This document shows, piece after piece, positions 47,079 to 59,441 of a stretch of DNA of 64,000 nt. The notes beneath the pieces are model-generated. The model made no database searches. It saw only the letters and a program-made list of their open reading frames with translations, and had not been told where the DNA came from. This DNA comes from Papio anubis (taxonomy: Eukaryota > Chordata > Mammalia > Primates > Cercopithecidae), in NCBI RefSeq assembly GCF_008728515.1, contig NC_044991.1, positions 42,798,968 to 42,862,967 on the forward strand. Direction: 5' to 3'. The stretch's first letter is position 1, and the number at the start of each line of letters is the position of its first letter. The position numbers and the translations under genes are program-made.

Positions 47079-47544
47079 CACGGTTTCCTAACTTCAGCAT
47101 TTGGAGCCAGATAATCCTTTGTGGTAAGAGACAGTCCTGTGCATTGTAGGAAGCCAATAGCACTGCTTATCCCTTCAATCCTCATGATAAAAAAGTGTCC
47201 AGGCCGGGCGCAGTGGCTCACGCCTGTAATCCCAGCACTTTGGGAGGCTGAGGCAGGTCAGGAGTTCAAGACCAGCCTGACCAATATTGTGAAACCCCAT
47301 CTCTACTAAAAATACAAAAATTGGCTGGGCGTGGTGGCACACGCGTGTAGTCCTAGCTACTCAGGAGGCTGAGGCAGCAGAATTGCTTGAGTCCAGGAGG
47401 TGGAGGTTACAGTGAGTCAACATCATGCCACTGCACTCCAGCCTGGGCAACAGAGCAAGATTATAGCTCAAAAAAAAAAAAAAAGTGTCCAAACATTGCC
47501 AAATACCTCTGGAGGGCTAAGTCGCCCCAGGTTGAGAACCATTG
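47079..47544 (-). mobile_element. MER20 (hAT-Charlie), interrupted by an Alu
   Basis: 'gccagataatcctttgtggt', 'cagtcctgtgcattgtagg', then after the Alu 'aaacattgccaaatacctct' and 'cccaggttgagaaccattg', follow the reverse complement of MER20 with both ends present. Confidence 0.87.
47202..47478 (+). mobile_element. AluS-like, inside MER20
   Basis: From 'ggccgggcgcagtggctcac' to the poly(A). Perfect 13-bp target duplications (aaaaaagtgtcca) lie at 47189-47201 and 47479-47491. A short internal deletion after 'gaggctgaggcagg' removes the usual segment before 'tcaggagttc'. Confidence 0.96.
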
Positions 47545-47549
47545 CTCTA

Positions 47550-47800
47550 CATTAGTCTTTCTACAAATATTTATTGAACACTAACTGTGTGCCAGGCACT
47601 ATTCTAGGTACTGGAGATATAAAAGCAGATAAAATCATCAAAAATCCTTTTCTTTATAATACTTGCTTTCTACTGGAAACTTGATAGGCAACAAACCAGC
47701 TAAATGAGCAAAGGATATAGTTTGTCAAGTGTTGATAAGTGCTATGGAGAGAATGGAGAAAAAGACAGAAGGCACTGAAGGGGAGAAGAAAAAGGGATTT
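47550..47800 (-). mobile_element. L2 3' end
   Basis: 'aaatatttattgaacactaa', 'ctgtgtgccaggcactattc' and 'gataagtgctatggagagaa' follow the reverse complement of the L2 terminal region. Confidence 0.75.
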
Positions 47801-49227
47801 AGAAAATATGAGAATCTAGAGCAGCTGTGCCAGCTGCCTTGCAAATCCCTTTCCTGGCCTCACGTGCACTAAACATCAGTGTTTGGATTTTGCCTTTTGG
47901 AGAAACACTGGAGAGATATTTACTAAATCCTGTGAATGGACTCCAAGGAAGAAATGCAGACACCAGTAGTGGACCTCAGATCATTCTGAAGCCTTACACT
48001 GATGATAAGATGGCCAATGGGCAGTCCCTGAGGATTTGCAGGGTAGTGTTGGGTAGTTATGATATAGGGAGAAAAATGGCTGCAACAAATCAGGAATCTG
48101 GGGAGAGGTCTGACTTTGGGTGGCAGCAGGAGAAACAGAATTACCTGAATCCACTGGTTATTAAATAGTTAATGTATAAACCTCTCATGTTATTAACTCG
48201 TTTTCTCCATCAAACATTCAACAAGGATGCTTTATAAAGCCATGTGAAAAGAAATGTCCTTTCAGATAATTTCTTATTTCAGAAGATTACATTATATTGC
48301 TGAGTAGAACAGATAGTTGAATACTATTAACTAAGCTTTAGTAATATTATTGTAGGAAAAAATGAGTAAGGAGCCTTTTGCTTGAATAAAACCTTTACTC
48401 AAAATTCACACTTAAGACACATGGAAACCAAAACAGTAAGAAATATTTACTGATATCTGGTGGGCTCATTTCATTTTCTCTGGGGAACACATGCCATCAC
48501 TGGTACAGTCCTTAACAGCTTGATGCTATGAGCTCAGGCAAGGGGAGGGAAAGCTGAGATAGTGAGCTTACTTCCCCTTACTTAAAGGTTTTATTTTACA
48601 TAATATTTTGGCATTCACCCACCACAACTGTTACCAAAATAAGATGGTCATATCTTTCTCATTTCCAATACGTAGTGAGATACTTGCTAGCAAAATTTTG
48701 AAACAAACAAAACATAAATGAATTGTGCCTATGAAATATTGATTATCTGGGGACTGCCCATCTTTCCTTGACTAAACAGTCATTATCTTCTATTTGGTAT
48801 CTAGGAAGGTCACTTTTAGGAAAGGAGAAGGGCATTTCCTTTTAATGCCCAGATCAACCAAGCCATCCTTGCCAAAAAAAGAAGTGTCAACTACCACAGG
48901 CGGAGCCCCCACACACCCAATATGGTTTTACTCATTTCTAACTATGTGTTGCTGGCTAAATCAAGTTAGTAGATCCAATTTCTGCATCCTCATATATAAT
49001 AGGCTGAAAACAGTCAACCCACCTTTTCTCAGTAAAAAGTCAGATCAGAATCATTGCTGTTCTATAAACATATCCTGTCTACTCATTCTTGCTACTTGGC
49101 TCATACCAGGATTCAGTCTCCTTTTTCTCTCTTCTCCAATGTTAATGACTTCCCTTCTACTCTCACCTATTCATATCTTTGTGTCAATTTTCCCCACTTT
49201 TTCCATAAAGCCTTGCCTCATCAGTTT
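47801..49227. other. Unrecognised DNA, possibly L2-like at the right end
   Basis: A 113-codon frame at 47827-48168 and a 155-codon frame at 48794-49261 lack recognisable motifs, and the latter runs into the Alu T tail. Text near 49195-49225 ('ccataaagccttgcctcatc') resembles an L2-type fragment. Confidence 0.4.
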
Positions 49228-49243
49228 AGCCCCAAATATTCTT

Positions 49244-49487
49244 TTTTTTTTTTTTTTTTGAGACAGAGTCTGGCTTAGTCGCCCAGGCTGGAGTGCAGTG
49301 GCGCGATCTCGGCTCACTGCAAGCTCCGCCTCTCGGGTTCACGCCATTCTCCTGCCTCAGCCTCCCGAGTAGCTGGGACTACAGGCGCCCGCCGCCTCGC
49401 CCGGCTAATTTTTTTGCACTTTTAGTAGAGACGGGGTTTCACCGTGTTAGCCAGGATGGTCTCGATCTCCTGACCTCGTGATCCACC
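49244..49487 (-). mobile_element. Young AluY (cercopithecid AluYR-like), 5'-truncated
   Basis: It starts 'gagacagagtctggcttagt' after a T tail and stops at 'cctcgtgatccacc', lacking about 40 bases of the Alu 5' end. Perfect 16-bp target duplications (agccccaaatattctt) lie at 49228-49243 and 49488-49503. 'cgcccgccgcctcgcccggc' is the monkey-type variant. Confidence 0.97.
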
Positions 49488-49503
49488 AGCCCCAAATATT
49501 CTT

Positions 49504-50510
49504 ATCTTTCTTCAACTCTCTAGAGGATTTATGTTATACCTGAACTATTTTTGATGATGCCTAATTATATATCATTCCATCACTGTCATCTAATTGTTTC
49601 AAAAGATCAGATATTTGGGGTCCAGCTAGCTTATTTTGTCTAACTTAGAGCCAGGGAATGAGGGATACAGTTTGTTTGGTGTCTACCACAGCATCTGATA
49701 TATTTTTTAAAGACTCTCACTAGATGGACCTGAAGGACAGACATTCTAAGGACCATCCTCAAAACCACAGTCCTTGCCTTTGTGGAGCTTATAGTAATGC
49801 CATACATTCTTCCTTTTCTGAAATAAAGAAAAATCTATTTTCCCTTTTTGAAAACTTAAAGAAAAACATCTTTTTATTTTATTAGTCCATTGTTTTACTT
49901 CTAACCATCAGTATTAATTTGTCCCAAGAATATTCGGCTTTTTACATTGGATGTGATGCTCACCCATGGCAACCAGTAGATGTCCAAGAGGGACCTCTGA
50001 AGACTCCTGAATACTCTATAAGGAGTATCCAGCTGTCTGGATCACTGTGTGAGCAAAGGATATTTAAGTTTACATAAAAAGAGGTTAAATAGTCATAACA
50101 CCAAAAAGGATGATAAAGGATAATTAGCCTATCCAAAACACCTTTTAATGTGACCTCAGAATCACACACAGTTTCACTACTAACTGTGAATGTTTTCACA
50201 CAAAGTTTAACGAGTTACTGTGGATGTTAACAAAAACTCTTTAATGCTGGATGCATGAGAAAGTCCTAGTTGAGTTGCCCTTATTCATGTTGATAGCTCT
50301 GCATTCAATTGCTTTGGGTTTATTACTGTGAAAGGAACAGGGACCGTGTGGTTCTGAATCTCACCACGGCACGTTATAAGCCAACACATGATGGAAATTA
50401 CTTTTTTTGAGCTGTGCCATTTTTCTTGTTGGGAACGATATTTTGCCTACACTGGACACTATTGTAAAGGAAAATTATCCTACCCAGGGCTTAACTTTAT
50501 CCAACAGTTG
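49504..50510. other. Unrecognised DNA
   Basis: No gene is recognised. Faint L2-like text may continue to about 49720. Confidence 0.4.
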
Positions 50511-50514
50511 TGGC

Positions 50515-50690
50515 TGCCCACTCTGCCAGGAACTCTGTAGGGCACCAAAGAAAAAATGGCAAGCACATGATCCCTTTCCTTGGGGCTCGTAGTGGGATTC
50601 TAGTGGAGAGTAAGCATTCACTTCCCAACAAATATAACATTGTAATGGCAATAAATAGTGTGAAGGAGAAGTGCAAGAGGTAACAAGAAT
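50515..50690 (-). mobile_element. L2-like fragment
   Basis: 'ctgccaggaactctgtagg', 'gcacatgatccctttccttg' and 'gggattctagtggagagtaa' follow the reverse complement of the L2 end. Confidence 0.6.
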
Positions 50691-50960
50691 TCCTTTTTTC
50701 CTTGGTGACCAAACACTATCTCCAAACACATCTTTATGAGCCAATAGTAAGGCACCTGGAAATGGCCGAATGCTGAGATATTTTTGGACTAATGGAGAGA
50801 CCTAAGCAAAGCAAACAAGCTTAAGCCACCGGGGCAATTGTAGGAACTGTTGACCAATACCAGGAAGAGCCAATATCAGAAAGAACACTTAGTCGTAAGA
50901 TAGCCTGGGCTGCCAAAGCCTAAGAATCTAGAGTTGGACTTGGACTGTTCAGAAGAACCT

Positions 50961-51135
50961 CAGTGACAATAGAAACGTTCTACTTTGCTCTGTCCAATAT
51001 GGTAGCCACCAGCCACATGTGGCTTTTGAGTCCTTGAAATGTGGTTGGTGAAAGTAGGTAATTGAACTTTTAATTTTATTTAGCTTTAATTAAAATAGCT
51101 ACATGTAGCTAGCGCTCAAGGAACTGTATAGTGCA
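50961..51135 (+). mobile_element. MER1B-like hAT-Charlie fragment
   Basis: 'ctgtccaatatggtagccac', 'cagccacatgtggcttttga', 'tgaaatgtggttggtgaaag' and the end 'aactgtatagtgcaga' match a MER1-type MITE. Confidence 0.8.
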
Positions 51136-52862
51136 GAGAGATAAGAGTGTACAAGGCTATACGTAGGCACTACACAGAAAATATGCCCCTCTATTATACA
51201 ATTCCCCAGTCCCGGGATTTCCCATAGGTGATAGCTCCTTTTCCTCCTAACAGGAAGATCAAGAAACTGAAGCCTTTTGTAGGTGACTCATCATTCACCC
51301 AGAACAAAAATTACACAGAAATGACAGCCCATTATCTATATCTGGCCCATGGATGTGTTTGGGTTAGTTTGTATTATTTATAAACGCTTAAAATTAATTC
51401 TCAACATTTCTAACAAAAATGTTTTAATCTCAATGCTTGACTTCTCCAGAAAAATTAAACTGTAAGGCGACCCTGGCTAATCCTTCATGGCAACAAGTGT
51501 CTGCAGCTGCGTCCAAAGGACACTAGCAATTTAGTGGAGTCTCTGCCCAGCCTGCTTCACTCATTCACGTGGCCTGCCTTGGCCCCTGAAAGGGCTGGAG
51601 TTTGAGACCCCCTCACAAATCTACCCCAAGCAGAAGCATCAAATCTGAGAGGATGGCACCACTTGTCACTTTGCCTTGGTGGCCCTCACTTTTAGTACTC
51701 AACAGACAGAGCAAGGACCTCAGTGTAAACACTTCCTATTCAAGGTAGAATCTCTTCAATGTTCTTCAAAAGCAAACATGAGTGTGCACACAGACAAAGG
51801 ATTTCCAAGTTACTGCATCAGGATGAGTGTGAGCCCAGGCGAGGTATACAGAAGTGACATTTACTACCTTGAGCATGGAACTTAGCTGTGGCGCAGTTCC
51901 TAAATCTGAAAATTAAAGACAAGATAACACCTAGATCATGAGGCTGGTGTGACATGAAGGACCTGGAGTAGGGCCTGGCACATCACAAGATAGAGAATAT
52001 GATAGCTACACAAGCTCAGAACATGATAACTACTATTATTCTAGACTTTAGATTGTCCATCGATCATGGAAACCGCCTCTCTATGGAGAAAGCATGAAGA
52101 CAAACATTTCCCACAGTATGAAACAGAGACACGGGCAGGTTTCACTCCCCAGTCTGTTCTATACCACAGCAGAAATCTGAGTGTGCTTGTATATGTTAAA
52201 TGACCAGTCCCGGGAAAACAGTTATTAGTGACTCATCAAAATCTCTCCGTTTCACTAAGGACTGCAACACAGCCTGGGATGGGTTTTGGAGCAACACAGA
52301 CACACATACCATGTGCGCGCAGCTTCTTTTCCTACTGGTGCACAGAAAACCCAGTGAGAGAATAACTCTCCCTGCACAAAAGAAGACATCAGTCAGATCT
52401 TCCCCAAATCAGTTGTCTGACCCAGACTAGGCCCTTTCAATAGCATTCTTTAGCCACTGACCTTGACTACAAATTCAGATTACAGCATAAAATCTCTAAA
52501 ACTGTAATGGCTCTAAAAATGCAGCTTGTCTTCACAGATTTACATTTTGAAAAGTACATTGTGTTTGAACTCAACCCAAATTATCTGCCACGACTCATGT
52601 GATGAAACACACAGCAACGTCCTTCCCTCAGCAAAAAATCTTTCTTTTCTCTGAATAAATTTAGCTTTTAAATCATATGGAGTCAGGCAATTCTTGTAGA
52701 ATCTCTTTAAAGGATGCTTAAGGCTGAGCCAGAGACTGCCATAGATGGCTGCTTTTGGTGCCCCTCTCACCCAAATGAGCCAGTTTCTGGGTGAGAAGAA
52801 CACCAGCCCCTCTAGCTGCCTGCTTATGCATTTCCCCAATTTAAATGGTCATTGTCCAAATG
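51136..52862. other. Mostly unrecognised DNA
   Basis: It includes a MIR fragment (+) at about 51895-52040 ('ttcctaaatctgaaaattaa', 'gtagggcctggcacatcac'). A 99-codon minus-strand frame at 52540-52839 has no known motif. Confidence 0.4.
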
Positions 52863-53050
52863 GTTGGATTTTTATCATCAATAATTTTGCTTTTGCTGGA
52901 GTTGTAATGAGATAGATGGACTACCCAAGAGGTGGCAGAGGTTGAATTCGTGTCATATTATCATTTTCACTTTTAGAAAGTTTCATAAAACTCTCCGTCC
53001 CCTAGATCCAAAAGGCAGTTTATGTATATCTACCAGAAACCCTTGCCATG
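52863..53050 (+). repeat. Copy A of a diverged local duplication, 188 bp
   Basis: It aligns to 54136-54321 at about 154 of 188 columns (82%), with two single-base gaps. Well-conserved islands include 'atggactacccaagagg' and 'agtttcataaaactct'. Confidence 0.92.
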
Positions 53051-54135
53051 CCCACTGCTGTCTCCAGCCAGCCAGCAGTTAGCACCAGTTACCTGCTAAA
53101 GGCTATCCAAGTCTAGAACAATGTTCAGTTCTGATTTATTTTTCCAATCCCACTAATTTTCTGATACAATTTGCCTATATACTTATGGTGCTGGGCTGGC
53201 AGTCAAATTAAACAAGGCAAGAGAAGACCATCCCTAATTTCACAAAGTTTATAATTTGTCCTCAGGAAAAGTACAATTCTAGTTTAAAGGGCTACTCTCA
53301 ACACAGTAATACACACTTTTCATTGAAATTCTTCAAACGTTCATAATATCTATTGTATGTATATACACATACACATATCTTTGCTAATGAGAACATCATT
53401 GCAACTAATAACTGTAGCAGGGGTTTAATAGTGATTCGGTGTGATTTAGTATCAGCTAAGATTCGTAGAGCACTACACGAGTACATTTCTCTATTTTTCC
53501 CTATGTACTTTTCAAAAGATACCTATGAGGCAGACAGGACAAATAGTAGAAAAGCACTTTATTTTGAGCCTCCATATGATCCAGGCATGGTAATAGGGCT
53601 ACCTCTTTTACAGCACCAGGACTAGAGAGAGGTGAAGGAGGCTCATGGGGTGCAGAATGTAAGGGCTATGCAAGGACAGAGTTTGCAGCTGAGACCTGCC
53701 TCCTTAAACTGTGCATCCCAAGCACCTTGATTACCTCACCCTAGTCCTGACCCTGCATATGAATATTATCAGCAGCCTTGTGAGTTATACATTATCTTCC
53801 CCATTTCAAAGATGGGCAAACTAATACTTAGAGATCTTCAGCCACTGAAGTCCAAAGACTTTTGGTTAATACACCTGCTGACTCCATTCTGGTGTTATTT
53901 CTACCACTGACGGGCCTGTGGCCTGAAGACAGCGCCAATTAAAGCACATTTATAAGCTGCATATGAACTGACTCGGCTCCTTCAACTTTCACTAAAATCT
54001 ACTGTAAATAGTACTCCAAAGAAAATCCCCAATTATTCTTTGTTATCACTATTTGCAAATTGAAAATGCTGTTTATTTTGAACAGTGTTAGCTTCTTTAA
54101 AATACTGCAATTAGCATATCCCAATTATAAATAGA
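53051..54135. other. Sequence between the 188-bp copies
   Basis: It holds a MIR-like fragment (-) at about 53745-53880 ('cagccttgtgagttatacat', 'aagatgggcaaactaatact'). Otherwise unrecognised. Confidence 0.4.
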
Positions 54136-54321
54136 GTTGGGTTTTTACCATCAATAATCTCACTTTTTCTGAGATGAAATGAGGTGAATGGACTACCCAA
54201 GAGGAGGCAGAAAGTGAATGTGTGTCATACTGTTATTTTCATTTTTACACAGTTTCATAAAACTCTCTGTCTCTCAGATCCAAAGGCAGTTTATGAATAT
54301 CCACCAGAAACTCTTATCATG
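54136..54321 (+). repeat. Copy B of a diverged local duplication, 186 bp
   Basis: Partner of 52863-53050, offset 1273 bp, same orientation. No known repeat family recognised in either copy. Confidence 0.92.
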
Positions 54322-56384
54322 TCGTTTCTGTAGTATTCTTCAAAATAAAATACTCAAGTTAATACTTATCCAGCTTCGAAGTCACTAGAAACACAAAAGC
54401 TGCAAGCTTAAAACAACTTCATTGTAAAGGGCTGTTTTATTTCTTCCCAGTAGCTTTAAATCTACTCACAGCAGTCCCAGACAGAATTTATGGGAATACA
54501 ATAATATGCCAATTAACCAGAGTCAACCAGTTCCTAATTCTACATCTCTAGAATGTCTTTATTATTAATGGAAATCCCTGCCATGCTCAGTGAGAAATGA
54601 GAAGGCAAACCAAAAAGAAAACCAACCCACTCTTAATTATAATTATAATTGCTCTCGTAGATGCACGATTCCTCACCTCAAGCTTCAAGTTCATGGATCA
54701 AACCCAGCCCAGTTGTCTGCTGGGGGAAGCTGATGATACAATTAGGGCAAGTCACCCAGGAGAAAACCCACAGGCCTATCCACAAAGCACACAGCCAGGA
54801 AACATGTCTAATTATATATTTGTTCTTGCTGTCCCTTCCCTGTGGTTTAAACACCCACTTGCCATTAGATGTATCTGACGACAAACAGAATGAAAGGCTG
54901 GCTGAAGTTGAGGGCTGCAGCTCCACCATGAACTCTCGTGAGATCTATGTGCAGCCCATGGCAAGTTTTCAAACTCCTTATCAAGAAGTAGTGGGAAGAT
55001 GAATGTGTGGATGTTGTTAAGGCACAGGCCAGGGATTCTGTCAGAGAAACTGAAGTGAAGGAACTTGATCAGAGAATATCTAAACCCCATCTGCTGTTTC
55101 ACACACGTGTATAGTCTCTTCAGTGTGCAGCATATCAGGGGCCCGTCTGACTCTCAGTAGTGCCACAGAGAGACCTGGCATACCCTACAGCCAATGGAAC
55201 CTTGCAGTTCCTCTGTTCACTCCACCCTCAGCTTTACACAAGACTAATTGTCATGGCAGTTGGGGGTCTTTGTTACTAGAGGGTGTCTTGAAGCTCTAGG
55301 CTCCTCTTAAGCTTTAAACGTAGGGGTGACAACTGTGTTAATGTGCCCTGGTTTTCAATGTCATGCTGGCATCGCTATAGTCATCAACCCCAGGGTGAAA
55401 GGGATGGATGGCCTGCTCTCACAGGTATCACTGCATTCGTTTTGGTTCACTGGCGCTTTAACTCGCTCTAGAAAGTGTCGTTAGCCCATGTTGGGGAAGG
55501 TCTCCAGGCCATACCCACTCCCTGTGGGTATTTTCCCTAATCTAGACACTCCAAAAAATTATAAGACAGGTTATTCTTCTGACATCCATGTGGAACTTTA
55601 TTCAGTCCTTTCCCAGTATGGGTTTCAAACATAAAGGCTTCATGATATCATCAAAAGGTAACCTACATTAACTGAAAAAAAAAAAAAAAAATAGATTACT
55701 TCTATCCAAAAAGTCATTTAAAGAAACATTTACCTATTTTCATCACTAATCATTTTTCTATTATAAGTTTTCATTTTTCTGTGTTAAGTTTTTCCCAGTC
55801 CTCATTTTATTTGTTGGAATTGATTACAATGTTTCTTTTATTCTCTCCACTTCCCCTAACTCCAACAGAAGAGATTCCTCTGCATTGCATGGAGTTCTAG
55901 GCTTCTCATCTTTGCCACAAAAGCCTTTGCAGGTCAGCCCTTGACAATCGGCTATAGAGGTTCAGATTATGGGACTGTTGGGGAGAGCAATCTCGTTTTG
56001 CTCTGCATTCCCACATTCATTAATCCCTGACTCCAAGAATGGCTTTCTCCAACCTAGTGCAAACCAGAGAGTGGACATAGCGAGATAAGGCTTCTCTAGG
56101 TACCAGATTCTTACCTCATTCTTCCAGTCCATCTTAACTGCTGTCCAAACTGAGGTCACTTTGCGCTTTACTCATTTTAGGAGTAAGACTCCATCTCTTT
56201 TATTTCCTAACTGTAGCCAGCAGTTAATTTATTTATCTTACAGATTCTCCTTAAATTGCCTCAATTGTATTTCTTAGCAAACTATAATTCTTATCAACTG
56301 GTTTCATGTAAAAAGTTGCTTTAAAAATTGTTTTATGGAAATTCTCACACTCATTAAAAAATGGCAGTGTATTTCAAACAAGAC
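54322..56384. other. Unrecognised DNA
   Basis: Several overlapping frames at 54597-55102 on both strands have no recognisable motif. A run of 18 A lies at about 55674-55691. Confidence 0.45.
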
Positions 56385-56860
56385 TATCTGCCTCAGTTTC
56401 TTCATTTATAAGAAAAACAGAGATAACGGCCTGGTGCGGTGGCTCACACCTGTAATCCCAGTACTTTGGGAGGCCATGGAGGGCAGATCACTAGGTCAGG
56501 AGATCGAGACCATCCTGGCTAACACGGCGAAACACTGTCTCTACTAAAAACTCCAAAAAAAAAAAAAAGAAAGAAAAAAAAACTAGCTGGGCGTGGTGGT
56601 GGGCACCTGTAGTCCCAGCTACTCAGGAGGCTAAGGCAGGAGAATGGTGTGAACCCGGGAAGCAGAGCTTGCAGTGAGCGGAGATCACACCACTGCATTC
56701 CAGCCTGGGCGACAGAGCAAGACACCGTCTCAAAAAAAAAAAAGAAAGAAAAGAAAAACAGAGCTAACAGTTCCTACTTCACAGTGTCCTGGTGAGAATT
56801 CACACTTAGCACAACGTCCAGCACATAGAACATAGTAAATGTTAACTCTTACTGAACACG
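56385..56860 (+). mobile_element. MIR, interrupted by AluY
   Basis: 'tgcctcagtttcttcattta' precedes the Alu. After it come 'acagttcctacttcacagtg', 'cacttagcacaacgtccagc' and 'acatagtaaatgttaactct', completing the MIR 3' half. Confidence 0.85.
56428..56751 (+). mobile_element. AluY-like with expanded internal A linker, inside MIR
   Basis: From 'ggcctggtgcggtggctcac' to a (GAAA)n-type tail. Target duplications of 17 bp at 56411-56427 and 56752-56768 differ at one base (agataac, agctaac). An A-rich tract of about 30 bases at 56551-56581 replaces the normal short A stretch before 'ctagctgggcg'. Confidence 0.95.
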
Positions 56861-56960
56861 AACACTTAGCAAAACACTGATCTTATGATAGTTTCTCAAT
56901 AAATCGTAGTTTTTATAGTTTCTTAATTAGCCACAGACTGGAAAAGAATGAAAGTGAGAC

Positions 56961-57097
56961 TTTTTTTTTTTTAATTGTTTGCAGAGATGGGATCTCACAA
57001 TGTTACCCAGGCTATTCTTGAACTGTTGGCCTCAAGCAATCCTTCTGCCTCAGCCTCCCAGTGTTGGGATTACAGGTGTGAGCCACCGCACGTGGCT
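56961..57097 (-). mobile_element. Free left Alu monomer (FLAM) or half Alu
   Basis: It has only the left-arm text, from a T run through 'cagagatgggatctcacaat' to 'gagccaccgcacgtggct', with no right arm. It fits an ancient FLAM or an AluJ fragment. Confidence 0.82.
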
Positions 57098-57138
57098 GAA
57101 AGCCTTTCTGATAGGATGTTATTAGGACACTTGGGAAA

Positions 57139-57228
57139 GTCTTTCTTCCTCCCTCTTTCTTCCCATCTTCCCACCTGTTCTTTCTCTTCTTCCCCTTCTT
57201 TCTTCTTCCCTCTTCTTCTCTTTGCTTT
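57139..57228. repeat. Pyrimidine-rich (CTT)n-like tract
   Basis: About 90 bases of almost pure C/T on the plus strand, irregular tttcttcctcc and ttcttcttcc motifs. Low complexity. Confidence 0.9.
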
Positions 57229-58184
57229 TAAATCAAATATGCTGGTGGTTGAAGGGAAAGCAAAAAGAGATGGGGGCCCATAAAATTTAGGTCCAAAAAG
57301 AAGCACTCAATGGAAAATAATTTGGTCTCTGCTTAAAAGTACACAATTGCCAACACTGAGCCAAAAGAAATTTATGGTATTTTCCCAGTGGTTGGTATTT
57401 AATTAGCAATCTGCTATTGTCAATTGGCTCTGCTGCTACAAAATAAATCATTCACAAGCTATTTTGAAGACTTGTCCTGTTGCCACCACCATTTCATCAA
57501 TCTTCTCATCAGCTTTGTCACTACAGATCTCAGTGATTTCTCACCTTTTCAGGAACTCTGCATGAATCTGACCTCCAGAAGTATTTGACCGCTATCATCT
57601 CAGCTATTAAATGTCAGATTCAGACATCTCAAACTGTGTGTCAAGACACTACATTCTGGCAACAATGAACCCATTACCTTTTTTCTCCCTCATCAGGCAG
57701 GCTCTTTGGGCACCCAAAATTGTATGCCGCAAGTTCTCTCAGGAGTCTAGTTTTATTGCGGATGCCTTTGAAAAGAATATCTGTTGCCAGCTGTATTCAT
57801 TTCCAGACTTTTGATGGTCTGTGCCTGCACATTATGCAAATCATATCTGCTCATCTTTACTAGGTGAAAGAGGCAGCAGGGTTGGGCAATAAGAAATGGC
57901 TCGGCAACCTGCTCCATTAGCATTTTCTAGGTTTATCTGTTAAGACTACGAGTTCTTCAAACTATATTCTCTACTCTTATCAAAAAGAGTCATATGAGCC
58001 TGTTTTATTTCTGCTGAGGGGCCAGGAAAGAGCGGGACGGCCAAGGGACCCTGCGCACAAGGGGCCCATTGCTGTCAGACTTTGCGGTAAATGCTCCTGG
58101 GTTCAGGCTTCTTGTCACCTCCGCATCTTTGTCGCCAATTGCTGTCTGGCATACCCCTTTCTCGACTCTCCCTCCCATTCACTC
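57229..58184. other. Unrecognised DNA
   Basis: No family or gene is recognised. Confidence 0.4.
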
Positions 58185-58700
58185 GTTTATTACTTTTTGT
58201 TCAGTGAACATTTATTAAGCCCCTACTACCTTCCAGGCATTGTTTAATGCTCTGGAAATATGCAAGAGAACAAGCCATTTGAAGTCCTTGCTCTCATATA
58301 GGTGCCACTCTAGTAAGACGATAGTCGATAAACCAACACATATACACTATTCCAGTAGCGATGAATGGTACACAAAAATCAAATGGGGAAGTGAGGGAGA
58401 GTGAAAGGAGGGCAGGTCTACTTTGTGTGGGGGTTCAGGAAAAGGTCTTTGCGAAGAGGTGCTATGAGATAAGACCTGAATAAAAGAAGCCAGTTGAGTA
58501 GAGAGCTTTAGGAAGAGCCTTCTAAGTGGGGGAACCTGCAAATGTGGTGGTGGCCTACAGCATGAGGGTGATGGGTGGAGTCAGAGGCCAAGGAGGCTGG
58601 AGGGTAGGAACAAGGGAGAAACGGTATGTGGTGGCCACAGGGACTTTTTGGTAACACGGACCTCTTCAGTAGTTGAGCAGAACCTATGAATCCTTCCTGG
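58185..58700 (-). mobile_element. L2 LINE 3' region, minus strand
   Basis: 'gaacatttattaagccccta', 'ctaccttccaggcattgttt', 'gctatgagataagacctgaa' and 'agaagccagttgagtagaga' follow the reverse complement of L2 for about 500 bp. The 135-codon minus-strand frame at 58581-58988 overlaps it only in part and is not a gene. Confidence 0.8.
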
Positions 58701-59214
58701 AATATGGTTTTTAAATAAATAAAAATACAAAAGATTACAAAAGAAACTTTTTTTTGAGACAACATTGACAAGGAAACGATGTGTTATGTGGTTAGGATGC
58801 ATACTACTTATGAACACATTAAAACAAGATCTTACGGTGGGTCTACCATAATCTGAAGTCAAGATGAGCATAATTAGTGTTTTGAGATCTCTGCAACAAC
58901 TGTTATGTGATAGGAAATATCTGTGATTTCTACTGATTACAAAGTCACAAAAACTGCTGATACCACTGTGATTTGGAGCTATAGTCATGATGGGAGGAGG
59001 TACTAAATTTTAACTAGAGGTTAGTGAAAATAACTGTAAACTTTGTCCCAAATTTACAAACTCTCTGAGACCTCTTGAGTCTGTGGACCGAGGATCAGGT
59101 GTTGTTGGTCTTGTGGTAGGACAGGCATTTGGATTTCACTCCCAAAGGAAAGAAGACCCAGGAAAAACATTCAGGCTACACTCTACCTTCTGTTCAAACC
59201 AGAATGCACCCGGA
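58701..59214. other. Unrecognised DNA
   Basis: No family or gene is recognised. Confidence 0.4.
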
Positions 59215-59441
59215 GTCTTCCTTGACTCTGTCCTCTGCCCAGCACCCGCACTGCCCTGGGCACCCTTTATCCTAGCACTTTCCACAGTATCCTGTGATCA
59301 CTACCTGTTTGTGTTTTCTCCATCAGACTGTAAGCTTTCTTAGGACAGGAATTGCATATCAACTGCTTTTGTATAAACAGTGTACAATGCCTGGGACGTG
59401 CCAGTTACTCAGTGAGTATTTGCTAAATAAATAAATAAAGA
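59215..59441 (+). mobile_element. L2-type 3' end
   Basis: 'cagactgtaagctttcttag', 'gacaggaattgcatatcaac' and a (AAAT)n end resemble an L2-type 3' terminus. Confidence 0.65.

Noticed and set aside
48794..49261. 155-codon plus-strand open frame
   Set aside because: It ends in the Alu T tail as a run of phenylalanines, and no motif or splice structure is convincing.
54597..55102. Cluster of overlapping frames on both strands
   Set aside because: Four frames overlap in conflicting directions with no recognisable motif. This is typical of GC-richer non-coding DNA.
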